NCBI GenBank assembly: GCA_963678675.1
Contig: OY783198.1
Span: 8,262,012-8,326,011 of the forward strand
DNA: 64,000 bases
From: Xiphydria camelus
Lineage: Eukaryota > Arthropoda > Insecta > Hymenoptera > Xiphydriidae
Direction of reading: 5' to 3'
Shown: positions 19,867-30,989 of the stretch, piece after piece
Position numbering within the stretch: position 1 is the first letter of the stretch
Layout of the letters: every line of letters starts with the position of its first letter
Notes under the pieces: generated by a model
The model's database searches: none
What the model was told of the DNA's origin: nothing
The model's input: only the letters and a program-made list of their open reading frames with translations
Program-made: the position numbers and the translations under genes

Positions 19867-22548
19867 CTGTAAAGAAAAACGGGTCAAGAGTTACAACATT
19901 GGTTCTTCATCGATTAAAAGAAAAAAAAACCCGAAAGACGCGAGCGATCAAGGACGAGGAAAGACGAAACGCAAATGAACTCACTGAGGCAGGGCGTGAA
20001 GGCTTTCACTGACAGCGCGACTGCCTTCGCTGCTGCTGTGCTGACTGTCGCTATCAGTCGGCAGCTGATCCACCGGTTCGATGCAATCCAAAATGCCGCG
20101 ATGCGACATATCCGGTTCGCTAGCTCTTCTCTCACCGTCGGCTGAGTTGCCGGGCAACGAGGACGATGTGAAGTCCATCGCCTCGTGCTCCAGAATAGTG
20201 GCCAACTCCGAAATGCTGTCCTTGTTCTTATTCTGCGGAAAAAGAGTAGAGCCTCAAGGACATCGGATAACTGGAAGGTCCTCGCACGACAGTTAAGCGG
20301 GTCCAAGCGCCACGTGCTAATTACATGAAAGTTAGGGAAAAAAAGAAGCGTATAAATGTTTGGTATCGCAGAAATAACACTATTACTAAAGCCTAGAATT
20401 GGAGACAAACGAAGCATTAGAAATAAATATTCCTGAGAAGAGGAAGATTATTCGCGAGAATAGGTTTGATTTGAAGCTTTAATCAACTGAGGAATATCAG
20501 CAGTCCAAAAAATCTCGATATATCGCAGCCACGAGGCTGGTCGCGTAAAATGTCTGCGAAATTTAGCGTTTCATCTAACACAAGATTTCGCTGTAAAATC
20601 AATCTCGTATGGTTCTCAATCGTACACCCACCGGTCCAACTCTGATGAGCAGCCTCTTCAGCGTCCTGTATCTATCGTACAACGGTCGGACGACGGCTCT
20701 GTCCTCCTTGGAGACGGCTCTCCCGAACGCGCCTTCGATGTGCAGCAGGGCCTTTTGCACGGTCGTCTTTTCGTCCAACAATTGCTCGTAGCTCAGCTCC
20801 TCCATGTTGTCGGGTCGGTTGTACTTGAGCCTCTTCTCGCTCAGCTTGCGCTCCACCTCCTTTACCATCTCCTCCATCGACGTCGCCCTGGATTTCTCCG
20901 GGCTGTTGTTGTTGTTTGTCGGGCTGCCGCCGTTGTTCAGCCTATTCGCGTTCGCCAGAAGCGCGGCGATCGGGTCTTCCTTCAGCATCTTGTGCTCCTT
21001 CCGCAGTTTGTTCAGCTCGGAGCAAAGCCTCTTGATGTCGCGATTGCTCATCTTGTCCGTGTGGCTCGGCCTGTAGCCGAAGTTCTCCTCGAACTCGTCC
21101 TCGTACTTCTTGATCTTCTTCTTCAGGCCGTTGATGTGCTTGGTCAGGGTCTTCAGGCCGAGTTCCGCAGGATTCTGGACGGTGGCCGGTGCGTCTTCGT
21201 TCTCGGAGTAGAATCTTCTCGGCACGAGCAGCGAGTTTCTCGGCGAGAGCATGGCCTCCACGCGAGCATCGGATTCTTCCTCCTTGAAGGGGGGAAAGAA
21301 GGATATATGGTCGGTAAATATCGAGCGCTCCTAAAATCAGTGATTGATCCGTCTTCCTATCAACTTACATTTCCTTGCCGATGTTGGAAGCTCCAGTTGG
21401 TGACGCTGGGGTTGTTGAGGTCCTCGTAATCGAATACTGGCGGGCGAGCGGGCGACGGTGACCTGCTGGGTCCGCTGCTCAGCATCTCGAGAAAGCTCTG
21501 CCCACCAGATCCATTGTGGCTGTTCGAGCTGGGACTCACGGCGTATATATTCTCGCGCTCTTCCTCGTTTTCCTGAAACGATCGACGAGTTAGCGCGCTT
21601 TTCAAATTGCCGTTTCCGACGCTAAAGCGGACGATCGACGGCAATAATCACCTTGCTGGAATTCTGATCGGTGCTCGAGCCTTTGTGCACCTTCCTGCGC
21701 CTGGCCTGTCTCCTTCCCCGCGGAGTGACGCTCCTGCTGAAGCGCTCGCTACTCCTGAGCCTCTCCGCGTCGCACTCGAACCTCTCGGAAGCGAGAACGA
21801 CGTCGCACGGTGCCGCCGGCGCCGGCGACGGCTTGTTGGAAACCGGGGAGACGTTGGTCCTCTCGTGAAGAGGAAGACTAGCGCACCTCTGAAGAGCGCC
21901 GCAACGAAAACCGTTACAATTTCGTCGAACGGGAACGCGAGAGCTCGACGACGACTTTCTAAAAAATCTCTTCGAAGCCTCCGTCGAGACTCTGGCGCTG
22001 CTCTTCGCGCGATTAATACTCACCACTCCGTGACCCATGTCCTGCCCGTGCTGCGACAATATGTGCAAGTGTTTGGCGCTGTTGAAATCCTCGTGGCTGC
22101 TAACGCGCCGAATGGACTCCGCGGCGGCGTCGCAGCTCGTCTCCAAAATGCGCTCCTCGCTGTTGCTCCTGCAGCGGGACAAACGAAGGCGAGGCGCGGT
22201 TAGATCATTCGAAACTCGTCGGTTCGCGCGCGCGGTACGACGGGGGCGAGCTGTCTCTCGCTTTCTCGCGTGCGGACGCGGAAGAGTCGCGCGTGACGCG
22301 CCGCGATCGTACGATCGATCGCCCGAGTTTCGTCTAGTCGTAAGCGTCGAGATATAAGTGTGTACCTGATGAGTTTCCTCTCCTGGCAACAGGATTCTCG
22401 TCGCTCCTTGCGCTTGCGCGGTTTCAACGCGCTGAGCAGGAACGAGCTCTCGGACCTCTTCGTGTGATGATCCTCCCTTGCGGCGTCGTTGCGGCAGATC
22501 TTGCAGTCGTTCTGGATATCGACGTTCGATGTGGTAGACTCTCTTACG
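19653..22548 (-). CDS. FAM13A: FAM13-family protein, seven 3' exons, 5' end not found
   Basis: Seven minus-strand exons join in perfect phase (22548-22366, 22168-22024, 21888-21652, 21572-21369, 21282-20632, 20232-19985, 19866-19653), giving 626 residues and a stop. Two FAM13 signatures are present. The first is NFGYRPSHTDKMSNRDIKRL followed by QKALLHIEGAFGRAVSKED and YDRYRTLKRLL; the second is the C-terminal block EEKKRLRRALKELEAQF, GRKMQREDRGP, AKAKLRLIDALV. Vertebrate FAM13A/B carry an N-terminal RhoGAP domain; none is in the part seen, so it is either in unseen 5' exons or absent as in FAM13C. The middle is Ser/Arg-rich and probably disordered, and the C-terminal half has strong coiled-coil character. 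Family knowledge points to a cytoplasmic signalling or scaffold protein; molecular function here is inferred. Confidence 0.9.
19985..20232 (-). CDS. FAM13A: FAM13 exon f
   Basis: Acceptor TTTCCGCAG|AATAAG, donor CCTCA|GTGAGT. It encodes NKNKDSISELATILEHEAMD, a Ser-rich acidic stretch, and SESLHALP. It ends with two bases (CA), completed by A of the last exon to give Gln. Confidence 0.88.
20632..21282 (-). CDS. FAM13A: FAM13 exon e (conserved domain)
   Basis: Acceptor CCCTTCAAG|GAGGAA, donor GGACCG|GTGGGT, 217 codons in phase 0. It carries the first FAM13 signature block, which is helical and rich in Lys/Glu. An Asn run sits in a low-complexity loop (about 20900-20940). Confidence 0.92.
21369..21572 (-). 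CDS. FAM13A: FAM13 exon d
   Basis: Acceptor TCGTTTCAG|GAAAAC, donor GGAAAT|GTAAGT, phase 0 at both ends. It encodes the acidic ENEEERENIYAVSP, a Ser/Pro-rich middle, and PPVFDYEDLNNPSVTNW, a short conserved-looking motif. Confidence 0.85.
21652..21888 (-). CDS. FAM13A: FAM13 exon c
   Basis: Acceptor GCTCTTCAG|AGGTGC, donor AGCAAG|GTGATT, phase 0 at both ends. It encodes RCASLPLHERTNVSPVSNKP and, later, RFSRSVTPRGRRQARRRKVH, a strongly basic stretch. Position 22023-21889 also translates without a stop, so retention of this 135-base in-frame intron would add 45 residues. Confidence 0.8.
22024..22168 (-). CDS. FAM13A: FAM13 exon b
   Basis: Acceptor CGCTGCAG|GAGCAAC, donor GAGTG|GTGAGT. It encodes RSNSEERILETSCDAAAES, then SIRRVSSHEDFNSAKHLHI and GHGV. 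It starts in phase 2 and ends in phase 0. Confidence 0.85.
22366..22548 (-). CDS. FAM13A: FAM13 exon a (first visible)
   Basis: Acceptor CCTTGCAG|CGTAAG and donor ATCAG|GTACAC on the minus strand. One base completes a previous codon, then VRESTTSNVDIQNDCKICRN and a basic region (ALKPRKRKERRES). A longer open frame over this stretch is a shadow; only this frame continues into the next exon (AG|G, Arg). The upstream exon, which must end in phase 2, was not found. Confidence 0.8.
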
Positions 22549-23650
22549 CTGCAAGGAAAATAACGCGCGGTCAGTTATCGTCGTCGAAGAGAGGTGGAGG
22601 TGCAACTATTCGCGAAGGCCTTGCATTTTCCCGCGAGGCGCGGCGAAAATGAAAAGGAGCGGTTTATGTAGGTACTGTTATAAGTGCGCGACGAAGGAAC
22701 GGATTCGTAATTATTGTTATCGGCGACTCGCGGCGCGGAATAGTCAATTTCCGGCCGCGCGACTGATCTCGGTTTTGCCGTTCTTGTACGGTCAAGCTTT
22801 TACCCGATTTCCGATTCATTCCCGGGCGCGAGTCCTGTGTTCACCTTGTGTGGCCGTCGGCCCCGCGACGCTTTCCGCTTTCTTCTTTTCTTAGCGCGAC
22901 GTAAGGCCCCGACGAAGAAGAGATCGAACGCGCGGCGTGAAACGTTAAATTTTTGGCAAGGTCGCCGGTGACTCGGAGAACAACAAGTACATGTACTTGG
23001 ACCTCCCCATCGAGGCCTTTCGATTTCGCGACGCGTCCGATTCCGCATTATGGCGCTTTCAGGGCTGTTATTTGAACCGACCATTGTTTCACGCGCGAAA
23101 AGTCGCGGGGCCAAGTGGCGAATCGCATTGATAAAAAACCGGCGACGGATGAGAATGATTCTCATGAAGAAGAATCACATATGTATGAGTCATGCCGGGG
23201 ACACACTCGAAGACGGATTTCCTGGGGCGGAGGCGCGATATCTTCATTCGAAAGACCAGTTCGCGCTTCGTTGTTGCGAAACGCATTGACGAATATTGAA
23301 GCGTAGATATGACTTTCTGTGTATAAAGTAGTTTATGAAGCGGCAAAGGAAAGTAGACGTCGCTCCAATGCCGGAAATTTGCAAACGATAAGTTTATCGT
23401 GCTAATTGATGGCGATTAGAGGTACCGAGTAGAGCGAACATTGTTTTACTGAAACTATACTGTAGCTTTTTACTGCATAGTGGCGATAGCAAAATGTTCG
23501 ACGAGTGAGTTCAATTAACGGTAACATGACTAACGTCACCTGGGTTTTACTATGCGACACCTTCATGCATTTCTAAGATGTTGGCATATGTATTGAGTTG
23601 TGTTATAAGTCGTGGCGTTTTTTTTCTTCAAATTTCAATTTTTCAAACAC
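22549..23650. other. FAM13 upstream intron/flank, no exon recognised
   Basis: GC-richer than the DNA further right, with several short open frames, but no frame with splice sites that fits the phase needed by the exon ending at 22366. No repeats recognised. Confidence 0.4.
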
Positions 23651-24889
23651 CAGGCTTCACAGCCCTGTTTATTTCATTTGAGAGGAAATAGGGGGAATGT
23701 GAGCAAAAATAGGGGATAATTTGTATTAAAAAATGAGATACCAAAGATAAGAAACGTGCAGTGGTTTAAAAAAATAACAATTTTTAAGATATATAATGAG
23801 TGACCAATATTTATTAAGGCCAGGTTCTGCTGGATTTTTTTCAAATGCAAGAATCCTTGAAAATGATGCCTACGAAGATCGAGAAGGAGTTGTGTACGAA
23901 GCTGGAATGGATATGTAAGTGAAAACCACTTTTCTTTACGATTTTTCACAAAAAAAAACTTTAAACTGCTTTTTCTCGAAACCACGTTCTTTCAACCGGT
24001 CAGAAAGTTTTTTCAAAAACTATTGCACTTATCGACTTGAACCAAACGGCATTTTGCTTTTTAGATGTCTCTCTATCGTATTGACCTGAATCAGACATAT
24101 TTATTGTTTTTTAAAAAAGTTATAAACAATTGTAAGTGCATGAAATAGATCGAAAAATTCATAAGTCCGCCATTTTGTTGTTTTTCGGTGAAAATATCTC
24201 GGGGTGGTCAATACGATAACCAATTCCATCTAGATTAAGAATCTCTTTTGTTTTTTGCTTTCAGATGATTGGTTCTCGAAAAATCTTTCTGACCACCAAA
24301 TAATTGGACAATCTTCAGCCGCCACTTTGAGAGCCACCATTTTGGAAAAAAAATTCAAAAAAACTTTTTTTTAGTAGTTAAATATGTGTAGTTTCACCTG
24401 TAAAAAGTTTTGATTTTTAATATTTTTTGTACAATAAGTAATAAGTATTTAAAAAATAAGCGTAATCCAGCAGAACCTGGCCTTAAGCGAATGAAGGATG
24501 TTTTAGAAAGTTACAAATATATATTTCATGTCAAGTAACTTAAACCTGAGTATCTCAGTCTGATTTAAGGAAATGGGAATCTAGTTTCCAGTAAGAAACA
24601 TTAATTCAACTAGGCTTTTGTATTTTAAACGAAATATTGATACAGGTAGATGAAGTAGGGACAATAGTACCATTTTGTAAAAGAAAAAAAATGGACCATT
24701 TCGACCCTTTCCACGTAATCCGAAATGATGTGAAGATAAACTCAACCGAGAAGCTGAATAATAAGTGGTTTTAGAGAAAAAAAAAATTGAATTATAGAGT
24801 AAAAAGAGGAAAATCGCGAGTTTTTGGGTGAAAAAGGCAAACTTAAAATAGAGGAATAAAGAGGAATAGAGGACACACTGGGAAGCCTG
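23651..24889. mobile_element. CAGGCTTCACA family MITE, copy A, split by nested MITE
   Basis: Ends CAGGCTTCAC and GGAAGCCTG. The interior (GAGGAAATAGGGGG, GGACACACTG) matches copies at 29275-29854, 53069-53641 and 60638-61199. After removing the insert at 23818-24482 about 570 bases remain, the same as the other copies. Confidence 0.85.
23818..24482. mobile_element. 665-bp MITE in TTAA, TIR GGCCAGGTTCTGCTGGA
   Basis: Ends GGCCAGGTTCTGCTGGA and TCCAGCAGAACCTGGCC, with TTAA immediately outside on both sides (23814-23817, 24483-24486). Nested in copy A of the CAGGCTTCACA family. Confidence 0.9.
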
Positions 24890-27069
24890 AGATAGAATAA
24901 AATATTAATTTGTTAATGTTTTTTGTGAAAAATAAAGTTTTTGAAATGTTGAAAAAATCATGTCGAATTAAAGTAAATCAAAATGCGTATAACGGGTTGA
25001 TACTAAACATTCGTGGAATGTAAAAAGCATGCGGATATAAGCTACAGATAAGTTACGCATAGAATGATGAAGGACGACTGACGTAACGGACGTCCACTTA
25101 CAATTAGACGTTACGATTCATTACGTACGTCCCAATTAGAACAAATAAATTGGCTACGAGAATGGAACTTTTATTCTACGAACTTTTCTGAATCACCCTC
25201 GGAATTAGACTTTAATTTAGAACGGAGCGTCGATATAGCCCGACTGATTAATCTGGTTTCGTGAGGCGACTGCGAGCTCTCTCGTACGGGAGGAAACGCG
25301 TTTGCGAAGCGGCGCAACGTGAAAAAAATTCAGATTAGACGCGAGCGAGGTGATCGATCGGATACGGACGATTTCTAAACGCGGCCTGACGCAATACGGA
25401 TGCGGTGCGGATGTAATTTTCCTCTCTCGTGGCGTCTTCATTTTGATCCACTTTCTTGTGATAACTTCGTCGACAGAAAACCCATCCGAAAATCGAGGGA
25501 TTTTGGAAGAATAATTCGTAAGTGCCTTAAGTCCCGAACGTTCATTTCAAGAAAAAATTTTGACTTCATGAGATTATGGCCAGTATTGAATTTATTGATT
25601 ACTTTATTTCCAATAGTCGCCCAGATCGCAAAAATGTATCTATAGATCTAGTAACTCAGCATTGGCCATAATCTCTTGGTCAACATTTTTCGTTCAAATG
25701 AACGTTCGGAATTTCAGGTAGGTATATTAATTTTTTGACAATACTCTATGTCCAAGTCTAATCGGATATAGTTCTGCGTAGTTCAAAGAAAAAATGACTG
25801 ATACCTATGTCTAGTTTGGACACGGACATAAGGTATATATTTAAAACTCGATATTGAGAAAAAAAATATTGGAAAACTAGAAACGGGGGTCACTAATTTG
25901 TTTCAATTACCGAAAAAAATTTATTTCGGACCGGATGAAATAGACAAAGAACGTACCTACTATAAGAAGAGGAATGATAAGAGGATCAGTTTTCATAACC
26001 GTTTATCTCGTATCGGAAAAGAAGAATTGCGGAATTAACGACTTTACGACGAAATGTCGTGTTATTACGCGCGGCACGTCCAGTATACGGAGAGAAAGGT
26101 AAATAAAAGAATCCGCGATAATCGTTCACCTCGAATTGAAGAAAAAAGAGGGAAAACGCGGAATAGGAATTCTCGAATAACACTTGAATAATTACGTACA
26201 CGTTTGACAAAAAAAAGAGGAAATAAAACAGATGCCCGATCGCCCTCAGTTTATTTTAAATTGGAAAAAAAGAAGGGAACCCCGGCATTCGAACCCTCCA
26301 ATATTGAAATAATCGTATGCAATGTTTTATAAAGAAAAGACATAATAATACTCGCGATAAGACAGCCCTTTTCCTCCCATCGAAAAAGAACGAAAGACAC
26401 GTGCGGATGCGAGCTACCGGCGAGACGTGTTCCCGTAGAGCGACTAGCGGACGATCGATGCCGCTGTTCGATTTTATAACGAGCCCGCGCGACCGATTAT
26501 TCTTGCGCAGTATGTATTACAATCCAATTAGCGACAATAGTCGAACGAGAATGTTTACCAGCCCCGCTCTTTCCGACACGCTGTTAATTGCCACGAATTA
26601 AGATAAATTCGGCGACGATCTATTCCGGACAGGGTCGAGCGCAAAATTAGAGTAAATTCAAATTTCGCTGTCAATCGTACAGAGGAAAAGGAGGGAATGA
26701 GGAAAGAAGCCGCGTTACTTTTCGCATTTACGAGATGGACGACCCGTTAAAACGACGGTGCATTTAGTAAATAATTCTAACGGATCTAAATATAGTGTAA
26801 ATAAAAGCCCAACGAAACTCGACGTGACTCTTGAAGATAAATTTGAAGGTTCTAATTTATCCTAATGAACAATAGATGCGACTTACAAATAGCTTCAGGC
26901 TGACGAGTCGGCCCCCGTTCAATTTACGTGTAAAATGTGCCCATGTATTTGTAACACGCTCGCGCACCTGCGACCGATCTTCGAATTGACTCATTTGTGT
27001 TGTGAATCGTGCATGTATGCATATAATGCGGCCGCGCGGAAATACATTTATGTATTTCGTTATTGGTTC
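24890..27069. other. Non-coding, apart from one MITE
   Basis: No gene recognised outside the MITE at 25522-25733. AT-rich with short purine runs. A CpG-rich patch lies at about 25210-25400. Confidence 0.4.
25522..25733. mobile_element. MITE, TIR TCCGAACGTTCATTT, copy 1
   Basis: Inverted ends CCCGAACGTTCATTTCAAG and AAATGAACGTTCGGAATTTC, and inverted TTATGGCCAGTATTG / CATTGGCCATAA. It shares ATTACTTTATTTCCAATAG with 27070-27256. Confidence 0.75.
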
Positions 27070-27256
27070 ATGTACCTGAAGTTCCGAATATTCATGTGAA
27101 CGAAGTTTCGATTTTAAAAGACCATTGTCACTGTTGAGTTTATTGCTTACTTTATTTCCGATAGGCACGCAGTTCGCAAAAATTTTTCTATAAATCTAGT
27201 AATCAATAAACTTATTTTTTGTTCAAATGAACGTTCAGAACTTCAAGTACCTACGT
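27070..27256. mobile_element. MITE, TIR ACCTGAAGTTCCGAA, copy 2
   Basis: Ends GTACCTGAAGTTCCGAATA and GAACGTTCAGAACTTCAAGTA. The centre TTGCTTACTTTATTTCCGAT matches copy 1. Confidence 0.75.
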
Positions 27257-27711
27257 ATTGGTTCCGATTTCGATTGACCGTAGGAAAACCATGATTATAA
27301 GAAAAAGAGAAAATACTTGAGCATAGAGTTACTGTAAATGCTAATAACGAGAAAAAGATTTAGTTGATTCAAGTAATATTTTGGAGTTCTGTAACTCAAG
27401 CAATTACTGACTTAACTCCTATAATTGATTGATTCGATTGAACTTTATTTAAATCAAATAAATAATCTTGCAAGTTGTAGGTATATTCTGTAGCAGAGTC
27501 TCAAAGCTGGCGCAGTTTCATCTTACTACTCAAATCGATACTTTTTCAATTCCAATGAATGTTTATTCGTATCAAGTAGACATTTTTATTCTCATTGATA
27601 CGAACTAAAAAATGCAATTGACCTAGACGGACCCAGGAAATTTCCATGCGAATAGTTTGTTCCTCGCTTGTATTCCATACAAGTATACTCGCGTCGAGAA
27701 TGGATTAGGTA

Positions 27712-27960
27712 CAGGGTGTCTAAAAATTCACAACCAAAAAAGGTCGAGACGCGATTTCTGATTAAAAACTACGAAACCTTTTCATTTGCATTTTTCTAAA
27801 ACAAAACGCAAATCTCGTTTAAATTACTTCTTTAACTCGGCAAATTAAGAGCAATTTCGTACATTCTTTCTTCGATAAATGGTATACGTTGCAGCGTTGT
27901 TCAGTTTCATGCGAAAAACTCTAACGAAACATTCCGAGGCGTGAGTTACCGGACACCCTG
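27712..27960. mobile_element. 249-bp Tc1/mariner-type MITE in TA
   Basis: Ends CAGGGTGTCTAAAAATTC and TACCGGACACCCTG with TA on both sides (27710-27711, 27961-27962), the Tc1/mariner signature. No coding capacity. Confidence 0.8.
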
Positions 27961-28089
27961 TAACACCGGCGCAAATTGCACGATACGAATCGGTACGACA
28001 TGACGGAATAATCGTCGAAAACTCACGCAACAGGCCGAGTAGTTCCGTTCCGTCGTTTGCGAGCAAGCGGCACGCTATACTCGTTCATG

Positions 28090-28530
28090 TGATCACGAAC
28101 ACCAACTTTCTTTTCCAGTAGCGTACCACTGGCGCGAAGACGAATCTCTCGGCGATTCTATGAAACATTTATGGTGGGCACTCGCGCTAGCGAAAGGATC
28201 AAAAGCGTCCGCGCGTGCCTGGATCGTAAGTAAAACTCGCGTTCGCCAAATGCGAAGGGAGGGATTGGCTCAGAAACACGTTCGTAGGTTTTTCCGCTCA
28301 GGGAAACTGATTAATCCCGGCATCCGGCTCGAGCGAGACTGAGCGCTGTTGGCAAGGCGACCGGCGAGTCCGACGGCACAGCGCAGCGAGTACCACGCAC
28401 GCGTGCGCGCTATTGGCGACGCGGCGGTTCGCTCTAGGTATACTTTCGAAGTGGCGAGCGAACGATGGGAAGTGGCAGCGAGGACTGTGCCGGGTACCGG
28501 CGGAGATGTGGGCATGTAACGTCTACCATA
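28090..28530. other. CpG-rich patch, possible promoter or first exon
   Basis: Unusually rich in CG dinucleotides (GCGCGCTATTGGCGACGCGG) in otherwise AT-rich DNA. No exon with convincing splice sites was found on either strand. Candidate regulatory region only. Confidence 0.3.
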
Positions 28531-28533
28531 TGA

Positions 28534-28685
28534 GGCTATTCCTAGTGAAAAAATCCCATAGATTCCCATAGACAATTTCTATTGGAATCTAATGTGCTTT
28601 TGACGCAGCAATTCCAGATATCCACTAGAAAAGTTTGAAAGGGACGAATAGGAATTCAATGGATTGATTTTGGAACCTGCTGTGA
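28534..28685. mobile_element. Partial MITE (CCCATAGATTCCCATAG family)
   Basis: AAATCCCATAGATTCCCATA, TCCAGATATCCACTAG and GGACGAATAGGAATTCAATG all recur in the element at 37878-38308. Confidence 0.65.
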
Positions 28686-28699
28686 TTCTCATATCTGCA

Positions 28700-28865
28700 T
28701 ATCTCATTCTTTATGAACGTTTGCCCTTTATCGACATAAGGCTTTGTTATAGATAAAAATATAATCTTCAAAAAAGTATACAAACATGAGTCAAAAGCTC
28801 ATAGATAATGAGATAATAGTGATTGAAATTTCTTTCCCAGCGAGTAAGTTTGGCCTCATATGATA
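28700..28865. mobile_element. Partial MITE of the GGCTAAACTTACTCGCC family
   Basis: Right part present (AATGAGATAATAGTGATTGA, AGCGAGTAAGTTTGGCCTCA). The left end is lost. Confidence 0.6.
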
Positions 28866-29148
28866 TATCGATGCGACTATCGCTCGCCCGAGCTCGCGCG
28901 TGTCTCCCGTTGCACGTTCGCGATGCACAAGTATACGCGGTATACCGGATTCCGGTTCCTAAAAAATGCAGAGTATACATACTTTTCGGGCTGGTAGACG
29001 TGGCAAGGCAGTACCGTGTTCGAGAGAAAGAAGACCCTGTAGTCACGTGAGACTGGGTCTCTTCCCTTCCTTCATTCATGTGTTTCGCCACTTGATATTT
29101 TTTCCTTTCTCCCACAACATCCGTGCCTTCTTTTTTTCTCTTTCCACA

Positions 29149-29151
<3 letters not shown>

Positions 29152-29189
<38 letters not shown>
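29152..29189. repeat. (GA)n microsatellite
   Basis: Nineteen uninterrupted GA units. Confidence 0.95.
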
Positions 29190-29192
<3 letters not shown>

Positions 29193-29274
29193 GGTATTTA
29201 TAGATCTCACGAGGAAATAGACTGATCCCAAAAAGAGTCAGGAGGTCTCATAGAGCCGCATTTACAGCGTAGTT

Positions 29275-29854
29275 CAGGCTTCACAGTGTGTTCTGTATTC
29301 TCCTTTATTCCCCTATTTTTTTTAAGTTTCTCCATTTTCTTCTATAATTATATACTTCCCCTCTAAAACCACTTATTATTCAGCCTCTCAGTTGAATTTG
29401 TCGTATCATCGTTTCAGATTTTTTTTGGTAAAATAATATAACTTATACTTTATCTATCTGTATCAATATTTCGTTTAAAATATAATAACCTAGATCTGAT
29501 AAGAAACTCGATTCGACAAATAGTTTCCTTTCCTTAAATCAGTGTGTGATAATTACATAACATAAGATAAATTACATAACATAAGATATAAGGTAATTCG
29601 GGGGAAGTCGCCACATATAACGATTTTTGGTTAAAATGGTTATTTTTTAAAGCCACTGTACGTTTCTCATTTCTGAAAGATCTTCTTTTTCAACCCTAGA
29701 ATACTAATATGGTTTTCTTTATACGTTATTCTAATGGAAGCGTCGTAAAAATTACGACATATTAGTATTCTAGGGTTAATCAAAATTGTCACCTCTTTCC
29801 CCAAATTTCCCCTATTTCACTTAAAATGAAATAAATAGGGGCTGTGAAAAGCCT
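29275..29854. mobile_element. CAGGCTTCACA family MITE, copy B
   Basis: Begins CAGGCTTCACAGTGTGTTCT, ends GGGGCTGTGAAAAGCCT. The interior has the shared TATCATCGTTTCAGATT and GATACGACAAATT words. Confidence 0.85.
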
Positions 29855-30025
29855 CTTATTTTCAATATGTGGTACACTATTCCCTACTCTTTCTTGCTTT
29901 CCGTCTCCTCTTGTACAGATTTCTTCGCGTTTCAGAATTGCTATTCGTCCATAAACGGTATTCATGAGCTACGACGACGTCTTGAATCCTTGACATGGAA
30001 AACATTTGTAAGGAAACCATATATA

Positions 30026-30984
30026 CAGGGTGTTCCTCCTAACTGTTTAAAACGTTCCGTAGTGATGTAGGTGACATTGAGACAAATATTTTGATATAGG
30101 ACACTTGGGGGGCAAACACACGGGAAATGCCAAAGGGAGCTAGTTGAAAAGAAAACGTGTACATTAAAATAAAATGAGTTTGTATTATTTGCCAGATTTT
30201 TACAAAAGTCCTTATTTTGGAAACTTACATTTATGTACATTTAGTTACAGTGTTAACTTTCTAATCAGTTTTTAGGAACCAAAATGTACCTTGTACATCA
30301 CAGTGTGTGCAAAAATAAAATAAAAACGTACTTTCTTAGCAAAAACTTTTGAAAATCAGTTCAGCAGAATTTCTAAATAAACAATAATTTGTCAAACAGA
30401 ATAAAAAAAACCGGCTATTTACATTTGCTCGAAGTTCGCGCCATTCGCTGCAATACACATGTTGCAGCACCGCAACATATCCTCACGAACGCGCGCGACA
30501 AGTCCTGGGTTATTTTGGATTTCTAAACCAGCGGCAGCAATACGCGCAACGAGGTCCTGTTCATCTAAAACAGGTGTCTTGTACACTAATTCTTTCATGG
30601 TGCCCCAAATGCAAAAGTCTAGGGGATTAAGGTCCGGTGATCTCGCAGGCCAGGGAAAGTGACCGAAACGCCCCATCCACCGTCCAGGGTAATTCTGATT
30701 GAGGTATTCCCGAACCCGTATGGCGCCATGTGCCGGGGCACCGTCGTGTTGTATCCACTGTAACTAAATCTACATAAATGTAAGTTTCCAAAATAAGGAC
30801 TTTTTTGTAAAAATCTGGCAAATAATACAAACTCATTTTATTTTAAAATGTACACGTTCTTTTCAACTAGCTCCCTTTGGCATTTCCCGTGTGTTTGCCC
30901 CCCAAGTGTCCTATATCAAAATATTTGTCTCAATGTCACCTACATCACTACGGAACGTTTTAAACAGTTAGGAGGAACACCCTG
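30026..30984. mobile_element. Decayed Tc1/mariner element with ~210-bp inverted ends
   Basis: CAGGGTGTTCCTCCTAACTG at the left and its inverse at the right, with TA on both sides (30024-30025, 30985-30986). The arms (30026-30240 and 30772-30984) are nearly identical, unusually long for a mariner. Only the transposase C-terminus remains between them (minus strand). Confidence 0.88.
30419..30676 (-). pseudogene. Tc1/mariner-type transposase C-terminal fragment
   Basis: The minus-strand frame reads WPARSPDLNPLDFCIWGTMK, the conserved SPDLNPLD block around the last DDE/DDD catalytic residue, then an 85-residue end NGANFEQM with a stop at the proper place. The N-terminal DNA-binding domain and first two catalytic residues are missing. 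Confidence 0.85.
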
Positions 30985-30989
30985 TAGAG

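Noticed and set aside
21622..22605. Continuous 327-codon open frame on the minus strand
   Set aside because: It runs across two introns of FAM13. The splice sites and phase of the neighbouring exons support separate exons, with a different frame in the right-hand part.
26857..27168. Minus-strand frame with acceptor and GTAAGT-like donor (26890)
   Set aside because: It overlaps a MITE at one end, ends in the wrong context for FAM13 and resembles no domain. Could be a 5'UTR exon, but nothing supports it.
28090..28575. CpG-rich patch as a FAM13 first exon
   Set aside because: No donor of fitting phase was found on the minus strand, so it is listed only as a possible regulatory region.
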